Source of the DNA: Salibacterium qingdaonense
GTDB taxonomy: Bacteria > Bacillota > Bacilli > Bacillales > Marinococcaceae
Direction: 5' to 3'
NCBI RefSeq assembly: GCF_900114715.1
Contig: NZ_FOTY01000004.1
Span: 62,001-126,000, forward strand
Length of the DNA: 64,000 bases
Position 1 is the first letter of the stretch. The number at the start of each line of letters is the position of its first letter. Positions 44,394 to 51,839 of this stretch are shown here, piece after piece. The notes under the pieces are model-generated. The model saw only the letters and a list, made by a program, of their open reading frames with translations, had not been told where the DNA came from and did no database searches. The position numbers and the translations under genes were made by a program.

Positions 44394-46445
44394 ATGAGCA
44401 ACGATCGTAAGTCGACCAGCAACCGTAAAGATGAGCAGCTTGAACAGTACCGTACCTATGACCAGGGGAAAAAGATGACGACCAACCAGGGACAGAAGGT
44501 ATCCGAAGATGAATTTTCGCTCAAAGCAGGTGAACGCGGACCAACGTTGATGGAAGACTTCCATTTCCGTGAAAAAATGACCCACTTTGATCATGAGCGG
44601 ATACCGGAGCGGATTGTTCACGCGAGGGGATATGGTGCGTATGGTGATTTTCATGTGTATGATGATTCCATGAAAAAGTATACGAAGGCCGACTTTTTAA
44701 CGGACCCTCAAAAAACGACGCCCGTATTCGTCCGTTTTTCTACGGTGCAGGGATCAAAAGGTTCCCCGGATACGGTCAGGGATGTGCGCGGCTTCGCGAC
44801 GAAATTCTATACCGATGAAGGAAACTTTGACCTTGTCGGTAATAACATCCCGATTTTCTTCATTCAGGACGCTATGAAATTCCCCGACCTGGTTCATGCC
44901 GTAAAACCCGAACCCCATAATGAGATGCCGCAGGGAGGTTCTGCGCATGACACGTTCTGGGATTTTGTTGCGAATAATCAGGAAGCGGCACACATGTCGA
45001 TGTGGGCAATGTCAGACCGCGGCATTCCGCGGAGCTTTCGCATGATGGAAGGATTCGGCGTCCACACCTTCCGCCTGGTAAACGAAAAAGGGGAAGCACA
45101 TTTTGTGAAGTTCCATTGGAAACCGAAACTCGGTGTTCATTCGCTTGTATGGGATGAAGCACAAAAACTTTCCGGAAAAGATATAGACTTCCACCGCCGC
45201 GATTTATATGAAGCGATTGAAAACGGTGATTATCCGGAATGGGAACTCGGATTTCAGATCATCCGGGAAGACGAGGAATTCAACTTTGATTTTGACATTC
45301 TCGACCCAACAAAAGTGTGGCCGGAAGAAGAAGTGCCGGTGCAGATTGTCGGCAAGTTAACCTTGAATCGGAATGTAGATAACGTGTTTGCAGAAACAGA
45401 GCAGGCAGCGTTTCATCCAGGACATGTAGTCTCCGGTATTGATTTTTCGAACGATCCGCTGCTGCAGGGAAGACTTTTCTCGTATACAGATACCCAGATA
45501 TCAAGACTTGGCGGACCGAACTTCCACGAACTTCCGGTCAATCGTCCGGTCTGTCCGTTTCATAACAATCAGCGGGATGCCATGCACCGTACGACGATTA
45601 ATACCGGACAGGTCAGTTATCACAAAAATTCGCTTGCAGACAATACACCGGAACCGGCCAGTGAAGAAGAAGGCGGTTATGTTCATTATCAGGAGAAAGT
45701 GGAAGGGCACAAAATCCGGGCCCGGAGTGAAAGTTTCAAAGACCACTTTTCACAGGCAGCACTATTCTGGAACAGCTTGAGCGATGTAGAGAAAGAACAC
45801 ACGATTAACGGCTACAGTTTTGAGCTGGGTAAATGTGAAAGTCGTTCGGTACAGCAGCAGATTGTTGATATGCTGAGCAGCATTTCTCTGAATCTGGCCC
45901 AGCCGGTGGCAGAAAATCTGGGTATAGAAGTTCCGCAGGAAGGCGGATCAAACATCACAAAATCATCCCCGGCCTTGAGCCAGAAGAATACCTCGTTTAA
46001 AGCGGAAACACGGAAAGTCGGTGTTATTGTTGGTGATGGCTTTAACGGAAAAGAAGTGAACGATGTCATTGCCGGCCTGAGAAAAGAAGGACTCCATCCG
46101 GAGATTATCAGCAGTACACTCGGCACCTGTAAGGCGGTCGACGGTCCTGAACTGGAGGTGCAGCACACCTTCCTGACAGCAGATTCTCTGTTGTTTGATG
46201 CATTGTACTGCGCAGGCGGCCAAAATACAGATGAAGCGTTCCGTAAAAAAGCAAAAGACTTCATTGATGAAACATTCTTCCACTGTAAACCAATCGGTGC
46301 TACCCATGAAGGAAAAGCCTGGGTTGAGGAGCAGGGAATCGACACGGCGCCCGGGGTGATAAAAGGAGAGGACCCCGATGCCTTTACCCCGGCCTTTATT
46401 GAAGCTGTCGCCTGTCACCGTTTCTGGGACAGACAAGTCATCTAA
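44394..46445 (+). CDS. katE: Large-subunit catalase with GATase1-like C-terminal domain
   Basis: A 683-residue clade-2 heme catalase that disproportionates hydrogen peroxide in the cytosol. AAGGAGG precedes the ATG at 44394; the frame is open further upstream without a ribosome binding site. The distal His lies at residue 76 (RIVHARGYGAYG), the Asn motif in GNNIPIFFIQDAMKFPD, and the proximal Tyr ligand in GRLFSYTDTQISRLG. A C-terminal flavodoxin/DJ-1-like domain (about 535-683, starting KVGVIVGDGFNG) marks the large-subunit type, matching B. subtilis KatE at 686. A perfect terminator follows. Confidence 0.95.
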   Translation: MSNDRKSTSNRKDEQLEQYRTYDQGKKMTTNQGQKVSEDEFSLKAGERGPTLMEDFHFREKMTHFDHERIPERIVHARGYGAYGDFHVYDDSMKKYTKADFLTDPQKTTPVFVRFSTVQGSKGSPDTVRDVRGFATKFYTDEGNFDLVGNNIPIFFIQDAMKFPDLVHAVKPEPHNEMPQGGSAHDTFWDFVANNQEAAHMSMWAMSDRGIPRSFRMMEGFGVHTFRLVNEKGEAHFVKFHWKPKLGVHSLVWDEAQKLSGKDIDFHRRDLYEAIENGDYPEWELGFQIIREDEEFNFDFDILDPTKVWPEEEVPVQIVGKLTLNRNVDNVFAETEQAAFHPGHVVSGIDFSNDPLLQGRLFSYTDTQISRLGGPNFHELPVNRPVCPFHNNQRDAMHRTTINTGQVSYHKNSLADNTPEPASEEEGGYVHYQEKVEGHKIRARSESFKDHFSQAALFWNSLSDVEKEHTINGYSFELGKCESRSVQQQIVDMLSSISLNLAQPVAENLGIEVPQEGGSNITKSSPALSQKNTSFKAETRKVGVIVGDGFNGKEVNDVIAGLRKEGLHPEIISSTLGTCKAVDGPELEVQHTFLTADSLLFDALYCAGGQNTDEAFRKKAKDFIDETFFHCKPIGATHEGKAWVEEQGIDTAPGVIKGEDPDAFTPAFIEAVACHRFWDRQVI

Positions 46446-46459
46446 TAAAAAAATATGTA

Positions 46460-46493
46460 GGAACACCGCTCCTGCAGGCGGTGTTCCTTTTTA
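46460..46493 (+). terminator. Intrinsic terminator of katE
   Basis: Perfect arms GGAACACCGC and GCGGTGTTCC around an 8-base loop, followed by five T. Confidence 0.92.
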
Positions 46494-46524
46494 TCGAAAT
46501 GTGTTATCCTTCATAAAGCAACCT

Positions 46525-46554
46525 GATAGCATCTGCTAGCAATTTGCTAGCTTT
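46525..46554. promoter_or_regulatory. Triple 11-base repeat, candidate RHH operator
   Basis: GATAGCATCT, GCTAGCAATTT and GCTAGCTTT follow each other with a TAGC core repeated about every 11 bases, one helical turn. GCTAGC is itself palindromic. The array lies 24 bases before the ribbon-helix-helix gene, where such proteins typically bind tandem half-sites for autoregulation. Confidence 0.5.
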
Positions 46555-46577
46555 AACAGGGAAAGAAGGTGAAGACT

Positions 46578-46775
46578 GTGCCGGAGGACAATAGAATCCA
46601 GTTGAACGTACGGGTGGAAAAAGATACGGCCGCAAAATTAGATGAGCTGACCGCGTACTATCAGAAACACACAAAGTACGGAAAAGTTTATAAAGGAGAT
46701 GTAATAACCGACATCATCGAAAAATCCTATGAAATGATGGAAAAACAGGTTTCCATGGAGAAACGTTACAAATAA
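46578..46775 (+). CDS. Ribbon-helix-helix DNA-binding protein
   Basis: A 65-residue protein starting with GTG at 46578 behind AAAGAAGG; a second GTG at 46569 overlaps that site. The strand RIQLNVRVEKD followed by two helices (AAKLDELTAYYQK and YKGDVITDIIEKSYEMME) is the Arc/MetJ-type ribbon-helix-helix layout. Such proteins act as dimeric repressors, sometimes as antitoxins or plasmid copy-control factors. No toxin gene is recognisable next to it; the downstream gene encodes a small membrane protein. Confidence 0.75.
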   Translation: MPEDNRIQLNVRVEKDTAAKLDELTAYYQKHTKYGKVYKGDVITDIIEKSYEMMEKQVSMEKRYK

Positions 46776-46854
46776 CAGCGAATCTTAACATTTAAAAGAA
46801 GCAGCGAAGGAGGGTCCTTATATCCCGCTCATCTATATCATCGGAGCTGGTGCT

Positions 46855-47103
46855 GTGCTGTGGTTCTTTAACTGGTTATCAGGGTACCGGAAAAATGTGA
46901 TATCGTTCACCCTGAATCACCGTTATGATCAGTTGGATGAATACGGTACAGCAGTGGAACAAGAACTCACCGCCAGAGGATATGATGCGGTGTATGAAGG
47001 AGATAGATATTTTCTTATAGACGGCCGAAGCTATCTGCTCCAGGGGTATACCCTGCCGATGGGTGGAGTTCCCATGCAGCGAACTGTTTTAAAACCAATG
47101 TAA
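46855..47103 (+). CDS. Small membrane-anchored protein, start uncertain
   Basis: At least 82 residues from the GTG at 46855, but the real start is probably upstream. A strong AAGGAGG at 46807-46813 has no ATG/GTG/TTG in frame at normal spacing; the in-frame codon there is ATC at 46822. Reading from it gives a hydrophobic N-terminus (IPLIYIIGAGAVLWFFNWLS) that makes one membrane span, followed by a soluble domain (NHRYDQLDEYGTAVEQELTA, then YDAVYEGDRYFLIDGRSYLL). Function unknown. The gene follows the RHH gene on the same strand after 79 bases. Confidence 0.5.
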   Translation: MLWFFNWLSGYRKNVISFTLNHRYDQLDEYGTAVEQELTARGYDAVYEGDRYFLIDGRSYLLQGYTLPMGGVPMQRTVLKPM

Positions 47104-47496
47104 GGAGCTGTATCAAAAGTCTACTACCAGCCAGTAAATGTTTCACTAACGTGCTGGGCATGCGCTACAGGCGGACGCTTTCCGCTTCTGCCCGTTGCCC
47201 GTGATTATATTCTTTTTATCACAGACAGAGTCTGGAATAAAAGTAAAATAGGTGGAGGACAACACGAATGTCCTGCATCGTTGCTCAACAGTCGAATGGC
47301 AGCGGAGCCAAAATGCTTCGACTCCTGCTCAGAACAGCACGAGTCTCGGGGACCCCGCAGGAAGCGGTTTTCTTCCGAGGAGGCTTGAGCCGTGCCCGCG
47401 GCAAAGAAGACACGATGAGCCCCGGCGAATCGATGTCGCCCTTGTGCTCTGGAGTAAAAGCGAAGCATTTTGGCGTAGCGGTTTGTCTCAGCAATG

Positions 47497-47564
47497 AAAA
47501 ATGCCGAACGATTTTAAAAAATCGTTCGGCATTTTTCTATCTTATACAGGTTTTGTCCCAGACT
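47497..47564 (-). repeat. Dispersed repeat with terminator hairpin (copy B)
   Basis: Inverse copy of the element at 5560-5627: read on the minus strand it begins GTCTGGGACAAAAC and ends in AAAAATGCCGAACGATTT / AAATCGTTCGGCATTTTT. It lies just downstream of tgl and serves as its terminator. Confidence 0.75.
47499..47536. terminator. Bidirectional terminator hairpin, terminates tgl
   Basis: Arms AAAAATGCCGAACGATTT and AAATCGTTCGGCATTTTT around a short AT-rich loop. The A-run and T-run on the two flanks suit both directions. Confidence 0.85.
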
Positions 47565-47572
47565 CATAGCTG

Positions 47573-48409
47573 CTAATAAAGATAATCCTGATATCGTTTA
47601 TATGATATGGATGTTTCATTGTGCTGGATGACGATAACAGAAGGTTTTTGAATCCAGCTGTTGTTTCGGACCGTTGTTTGTGAACGTCTGTAGAGACGGC
47701 GGGTGTCAGCTCTGGTGACGACGTTGGTGATATAAGCACTCTGATCACTGCCTGGTTGACGCAGCTCATTTAAGACTCGGATCATCTCGTTTGCTGTTGT
47801 TATCCCTATACCGTGCCCGAAAAACAAATCATTCATTAATACGACAGCATTTTCACCCTGCCACTGCGGAGAATCGGAATGAAAATCCGGATTGTTAAAA
47901 TACACGACGTCGCCCGGGATGTAGAAATCCGTTTGTATGGACTGCAGCCCAAGATCTGTGTCCATATGCCAGCTGTACAAATAAAGATTCGGGAAAAGCC
48001 GGTTAAACGCCGTCTGTCCGATTGTCTGCAGCGCAGCATAATAAAAAACGATGATCATGGCTGTCGCACATTCAAATCCATAGGCACTGCCGTTGCGGTA
48101 AATATCCTGAAGAGCTTCAGCAGGGGAAGTGCCGTACCGCAGACGGAGACCGCCGGCACTGGTCACATTCCAGTAATTTGGATCAGCGTAAGTATCCGCG
48201 AAAATCTCAAACGATGCCCCGCTCTTCTGTAATGCTTCAGCTGCTTCAATGGCGTGCCTGCGGTAACGAAGATCAAATTGTAACTCTTCATAGGAGTTGT
48301 AAGAATGAGAGACAGCATCCTGCTGAAGGTATTCGAGAATCTTTTGTTCTACTTCGTCCAACACCCACCCGGCAGGAGGGTGGAACGGCTCACCGGAAAT
48401 AACAATCAT
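47573..48409 (-). CDS. tgl: Protein-glutamine gamma-glutamyltransferase (spore coat)
   Basis: A transglutaminase that cross-links spore-coat proteins through glutamine-lysine bonds in the mother cell. The catalytic Cys114 sits in AYGFECATAM, equal to Cys116 of B. subtilis Tgl, and other matched parts are MIVISGEPF, YWNVTSAGGLRLRYG, GDVVYFNNPDF, QWQGENAVVL and FFGHGIGI. At 278 residues it is longer than B. subtilis Tgl (245) by a C-terminal tail (NNSWIQKPSVIVIQHNETSI). It indicates an endospore former. Confidence 0.92.
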   Translation of the reverse strand: MIVISGEPFHPPAGWVLDEVEQKILEYLQQDAVSHSYNSYEELQFDLRYRRHAIEAAEALQKSGASFEIFADTYADPNYWNVTSAGGLRLRYGTSPAEALQDIYRNGSAYGFECATAMIIVFYYAALQTIGQTAFNRLFPNLYLYSWHMDTDLGLQSIQTDFYIPGDVVYFNNPDFHSDSPQWQGENAVVLMNDLFFGHGIGITTANEMIRVLNELRQPGSDQSAYITNVVTRADTRRLYRRSQTTVRNNSWIQKPSVIVIQHNETSISYKRYQDYLY

Positions 48410-48481
48410 TCCGTTCCCTCTTTTCTCCGACCCAATTACTACATTCTATGGAACACCTTGACCCCGCATGCACAAAAGCAG

Positions 48482-48506
48482 AAAAAATGTCCGGGTGACT
48501 CCGGAC
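48482..48506 (-). terminator. Intrinsic terminator of the phosphoribosyltransferase gene
   Basis: On the minus strand GTCCGG and CCGGAC flank a six-base loop and run into ATTTTTT. Confidence 0.75.
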
Positions 48507-48515
48507 TCCGTTCCT

Positions 48516-49058
48516 TTACTGCGGTGTAAATAAAGGCAGTTTTTCTAAAAAGGTAATGCCGGGCATGTCTGCTGCATTTCCTTCGGCAAGAATAGCTGCT
48601 TTCGTCTTCACGTCACCGCCTGCTTTCTCTACAAGGGTTTCAAGTGCCTGCAGCGATTCTCCGGTACTGATCACATCATCGACAAGAGCAATACGTTTTC
48701 CGTCCAGCAGGGCAGCATCGTTTTCATCAAGCACAAGCTGCTGTTCTTTTTGTGTTGTAATCGAGGTGGTGGAGGTGATAAGCGGTTCATTCATATATGG
48801 TTTCACACTTTTTCTTGCGACTACACAGCGGCTCATTCCAAGTTGCTTGGAAAGCTCGTGAACAAAAGGGATCCCTTTTGCCTCTGCTGTGACAAGCATA
48901 TCCACCTCTGGAAGTTTTGCGGCCAGAAGCGGCGCTGCTGCCGTGATTATTTCCGTATCCCCCAAAACGACAAAACTCGCGATACTCACCTCAGGCGAAA
49001 CCTGAATGACAGGAAGTTCCCTCGTCAAACCGGCCACCTGCAGGGTATACGTAGACAT
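48516..49058 (-). CDS. Purine phosphoribosyltransferase (Apt/Xpt-like)
   Basis: A 180-residue type I phosphoribosyltransferase that salvages a purine base to its nucleotide with PRPP. The PRPP loop is RIALVDDVISTGESLQAL (two Asp, then TG), with VTAEAKGIPFVHELSKQL as the N-terminal base-recognition region and VVARKSVKPYMN as the flexible loop. The order resembles adenine and xanthine phosphoribosyltransferases; which base is used is not clear. GGAGG precedes the ATG. It lies 12 bases downstream of a purine-type permease gene, forming an uptake-and-salvage operon. Confidence 0.85.
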   Translation of the reverse strand: MSTYTLQVAGLTRELPVIQVSPEVSIASFVVLGDTEIITAAAPLLAAKLPEVDMLVTAEAKGIPFVHELSKQLGMSRCVVARKSVKPYMNEPLITSTTSITTQKEQQLVLDENDAALLDGKRIALVDDVISTGESLQALETLVEKAGGDVKTKAAILAEGNAADMPGITFLEKLPLFTPQ

Positions 49059-49070
49059 AAAATCTCCTCC

Positions 49071-50147
49071 TTAAAAGCCGAATATTCCAATCAAAAACTC
49101 CATAATGATACCTGCCAGCATACCAAGAAATGGATCGGTTACCGCTGTAACAACCATCGTCATTCCCCCGACAACACCGGTTCCGGCTCCTTCTCCGGCA
49201 AGCGCAGCTGCTGCATTGGAAGGCAGCGTAACAATAGCGCCAAGAACAAATAAAAATCCTGAAATAGAAGCACTGGGAACGTATCGTCCTATTTTTGGAA
49301 GCCATCCGGCAAATAGAATAACAGCCATCAGTCCCATCATGAGAACCCCCGACCAAACAGCGTGAGGGGCGCTTGCTGTTGCCGAAATAATCACTTCCAC
49401 CGGAGCTCCCCCAAACAGAGAGGACGCCATATCAGCAAGGCTGCTGATGATCGTAAGCGTATCAATATCAACGTCCATGCCGGAGATGTCCTGATTAATC
49501 CGTCCGAACGCGATATTGGCTCCAATATTCAGACAAACCATGGCGAGCGCTCCGCGGAGAACCATGGGACTGAAGATGATCTTCTGCATGGCAAATCTTT
49601 CACTTGGAAGTGCTTCTTCTTTCGGACCGGCTGCATTCCGTTTTTGAAAATGCGAAGCGATACTGGCGAGAATGACAGAAACGGTAATCGTATACACTAA
49701 ATCCTGAAGCGCCATGTACACGATCAGTGCACTGACAAATGAAACAATTCCTGCGAGGCGGTCGTTCTTGGCCATGTCCCAGGCTACTTTGGAAAGCATA
49801 ATGCCGACTCCGGCCATCATTCCATTGGTAATCACCGGACCGATCCAGTCGATCACCCATTCGAGCACACCCAACAGTCCAATGACAAGCAGAATGAAAG
49901 CTCCTATAAAAATCATGGACAGCCTCTCCCGCATACTGCGGCCCATTGTACCTGCGACTGCAATTGACTCCGCCTGGTAGGAAATGACGGCGGCATTGCC
50001 GGCGGCAGGACTTCCGGCAGCTCCAACGACAAATGCCAGAGCCGTGGGCACAGAGGCAAATCCAAACGCCAGGGCGAGCAGACCCTGCGGCAGACCATTC
50101 AGCACTCCGCTGACTGCAGCCAAGATATCCTTGAAAATCTCCAGCAT
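49071..50147 (-). CDS. Putative NCS2-like purine permease
   Basis: A 358-residue polytopic membrane protein rich in Gly/Ala spans (FKDILAAVSGVLNGLPQGLL, VITNGMMAGVGIMLSKVAWD, GGAPVEVIISATASAPHAVW). The GG(A)PVEV stretch and the following helix recall the conserved central motif of NCS2 base permeases, but the protein is shorter than the usual 430-450 residues, so it is a divergent or compact member. The pairing with a purine phosphoribosyltransferase supports a base transporter. AAGGAG precedes the ATG, directly after a large palindrome. Confidence 0.75.
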   Translation of the reverse strand: MLEIFKDILAAVSGVLNGLPQGLLALAFGFASVPTALAFVVGAAGSPAAGNAAVISYQAESIAVAGTMGRSMRERLSMIFIGAFILLVIGLLGVLEWVIDWIGPVITNGMMAGVGIMLSKVAWDMAKNDRLAGIVSFVSALIVYMALQDLVYTITVSVILASIASHFQKRNAAGPKEEALPSERFAMQKIIFSPMVLRGALAMVCLNIGANIAFGRINQDISGMDVDIDTLTIISSLADMASSLFGGAPVEVIISATASAPHAVWSGVLMMGLMAVILFAGWLPKIGRYVPSASISGFLFVLGAIVTLPSNAAAALAGEGAGTGVVGGMTMVVTAVTDPFLGMLAGIIMEFLIGIFGF

Positions 50148-50165
50148 ATTAAATCTCCTTCCCCT

Positions 50166-50203
50166 GCAATAAATGTTCGGTTTTCACGGAACATTTATTG
50201 CAA
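50166..50203. promoter_or_regulatory. 38-base palindrome with PurR-box-like arms
   Basis: TGCAATAAATGTTC and GAACATTTATTGCA flank a 10-base centre, ending about 19 bases before the permease ATG. On the minus strand the second arm reads AAAACCGAACATT, which fits the B. subtilis PurBox AWWWCCGAACWWT base for base. In RNA it would form a strong hairpin just before the ribosome binding site. It could be a PurR operator, an mRNA structure, or both. Confidence 0.5.
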
Positions 50204-50299
50204 TATATAAATAAAAGTACGTCATTTGATAAAGTATCACACTTTCACTCGTTCGACAATATTCGCAGAAAGAAATACGGAATTGTCTATGAGTAATTC

Positions 50300-50328
50300 T
50301 TGAAAAGAAACGTCTTATTTATTATAAT
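50300..50328 (+). promoter_or_regulatory. SigmaA promoter of mhqR
   Basis: TTGAAA at 50300-50305 and TATAAT at 50323-50328 with a 17-base spacer. Confidence 0.7.
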
Positions 50329-50342
50329 ATACTTAATTAAAG

Positions 50343-50361
50343 ATATTTTAATTTGAAATAT
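50343..50361. promoter_or_regulatory. Candidate MarR operator
   Basis: Inverted repeat ATATTT-N7-AAATAT placed between the -10 and the ribosome binding site of the MarR gene, a normal position for autoregulation by a MarR dimer. Confidence 0.4.
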
Positions 50362-50381
50362 TATTAAAGGTGATGGTACGA

Positions 50382-50834
50382 ATGAGTCACCCCGAAAACA
50401 ACGTTGACGTTTCGTTAAAAATGATGGTTGTGTTATCCAAAGCTTACCACTCGATAGAGAAGACCCTGGTCCAGGATATGAAAAACCATGGGTTGAATCC
50501 CAATGCCTTTGCAGTGCTTGAACTGCTGTATCACAAGGGGAGTCAGCCGATTCAGCATATCGGCAAGCGTATCTTAATGACAAGCGGCAGTATGACGTAT
50601 GTCATCGATAAACTTGAAAAACAGGATCTTCTAACGAGAGAGCGCTGCCCAAACGACCGACGGGTTATTTATGCCGTGATTACACAGGAAGGGAAAGCAC
50701 TGATGGACCACATTTTCCCAAAACACGCGGCACGCATCCAGGAATTGTTTTCTGTTTTATCCGACGAAGAAAAGGAACAGCTTATCCCGATGCTGAAAAA
50801 ATTGGGAATTGCTGCGGAAGATTATTCTGCATAG
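50382..50834 (+). CDS. mhqR: MarR-family regulator, MhqR-like
   Basis: A 150-residue winged-helix repressor. AAAGGTGAT favours the ATG at 50382 over the GTG/ATG codons at 50370-50373. The sequence follows B. subtilis MhqR closely (SLKMMVVLSKAYHSIEKTL, GLNPNAFAVLELLYHKGSQP, then SGSMTYVIDKLEKQDLLTRE and CPNDRRVIYAVITQEGKALM). MhqR represses quinone- and catechol-degrading genes and is relieved by hydroquinones. It precedes a quinone oxidoreductase gene, the expected target, which supports the assignment. Confidence 0.85.
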   Translation: MSHPENNVDVSLKMMVVLSKAYHSIEKTLVQDMKNHGLNPNAFAVLELLYHKGSQPIQHIGKRILMTSGSMTYVIDKLEKQDLLTRERCPNDRRVIYAVITQEGKALMDHIFPKHAARIQELFSVLSDEEKEQLIPMLKKLGIAAEDYSA

Positions 50835-50951
50835 GAGGTGATACGTACTATACCGGTTGTAAGAAGAATGTAAAGTATTCCATTGAGGAGGACACAAACA
50901 TTTACCATGGGATTATTTGATATGTTTAAAACGAAAAGGAGCGATGAATCA

Positions 50952-51566
50952 ATGACAGCAGTTAACATAGCAATCGTGTATTACAGTTCCACAGGTACAA
51001 ACTACCGGATGGCCAAATGGGCCGAAGAAGCCGCTAAAGAAGCCGGCGCCAACGTTTACGTGGCCCGTACAGCGGAACTTGCACCGCAGGAAGCCATTGA
51101 ATCCAATCCAGCATGGAAAGCACACCTGGAAGAAACCAAAGACATACCGGAAGCAAAACCGGAAGACCTCGACTGGGCGGATGCGATTCTTTTCAGCATG
51201 CCTACCCGTTTTGGGAACGTACCGGGACAAATGAAACAGTTTCTTGATCAGACCGGCGGACTCTGGGGAGAAGGAAAACTCGTCAATAAAGTCGTCAGCG
51301 GCATGAGTTCTGCCATGAACGACCACGGTGGACAGGAAGCTACCGTGAAAAGCCTGTACACGACGATGATGCACTGGGGTGCGATTATCGCAGCGCCTGG
51401 TTACAGTGATCCTGTCACATTCAGTACCGGCGGCAACCCGTACGGCACATCGGTCACTGTTGATGGAGAAGGTCAGATGAAAATGGATATTGAACCTGCT
51501 GTAAAACACCAGACGAAGAGAACCATCCAGGTGGCATCCTGGGTAAAAAACGGACAGGAACAATAA
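50952..51566 (+). CDS. wrbA: NAD(P)H:quinone oxidoreductase (WrbA family)
   Basis: A flavodoxin-like FMN enzyme reducing quinones by two electrons, avoiding semiquinone radicals. From the ATG at 50952 (AAAAGGAGCG upstream) it has 204 residues, the family norm; an ATG at 50907 would add MGLFDMFKTKRSDES, a plausible but less well-spaced alternative. FMN-binding motifs are VYYSSTGTNYRMAKW near the N-terminus, MPTRFGNVPGQMKQFLDQTG, and the GNPYGTS tail loop. It follows mhqR after 117 bases and ends at a terminator. Confidence 0.9.
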   Translation: MTAVNIAIVYYSSTGTNYRMAKWAEEAAKEAGANVYVARTAELAPQEAIESNPAWKAHLEETKDIPEAKPEDLDWADAILFSMPTRFGNVPGQMKQFLDQTGGLWGEGKLVNKVVSGMSSAMNDHGGQEATVKSLYTTMMHWGAIIAAPGYSDPVTFSTGGNPYGTSVTVDGEGQMKMDIEPAVKHQTKRTIQVASWVKNGQEQ

Positions 51567-51572
51567 ACTCCG

Positions 51573-51608
51573 AACCACCGCTTTCCTGAGGGATTGTGGT
51601 GGTTTTTT
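51573..51608 (+). terminator. Intrinsic terminator of mhqR-wrbA
   Basis: Arms AACCACC and GGTGGTT with a loop of about 18 bases, then a T-run. Confidence 0.8.
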
Positions 51609-51706
51609 ATGTTGGTAAAAAAGGCGGTTTACGATTTATTATCTTTTGTTATAAGTTTATTTATAACTTTAAATAGAAGGAATTTCGGCAAAGCCCGAAA
51701 ACCAAC

Positions 51707-51735
51707 TTGACAGATAGGGATAATGAATATAGCAT
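51707..51735 (+). promoter_or_regulatory. SigmaA promoter of cysJI
   Basis: TTGACA at 51707-51712 and TAGCAT at 51730-51735 with a 17-base spacer. A hairpin TTTCGG/CCGAAA (51683-51700) lies just upstream, and GGATTA/TAATCC (51804-51820) lies next to the ribosome binding site. No S-box motif was recognised. Confidence 0.6.
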
Positions 51736-51839
51736 GAACACTAATCAAATTGCTTCTATCATGGTATTTCCCCCTTTCATATATACATAGTGAAAGAAAA
51801 ACTGGATTATCCGTTAATCCTTTGTGAGGTGTATAATCA

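Larger units (their letters stand above)
47104..47564. repeat. Composite dispersed repeat element
   Basis: About 460 bases without a supportable gene. It contains GGCGGACGCTTTCCGC near 47170, a GC-rich segment GAGTCTCGGGGACCCCGCAG near 47340, CGAGGAGGCTTGAGCCG near 47378, and ends in the hairpin and GGGACAAAAC module also found at 5560. I recall very similar GC-rich intergenic blocks scattered in many Bacillaceae genomes. Short frames inside (for example 47268-47576) have no ribosome binding site and are treated as spurious. Confidence 0.6.

Noticed and set aside
47268-47576. 102-codon frame in the composite repeat
   Set aside because: Lies within the dispersed repeat and ends in its terminator hairpin; no ribosome binding site.
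50148-50369. Purine riboswitch before the permease-phosphoribosyltransferase operon
   Set aside because: The conserved junction and loop sequences of the guanine/adenine aptamer are absent; only a palindrome with PurBox-like arms is present.
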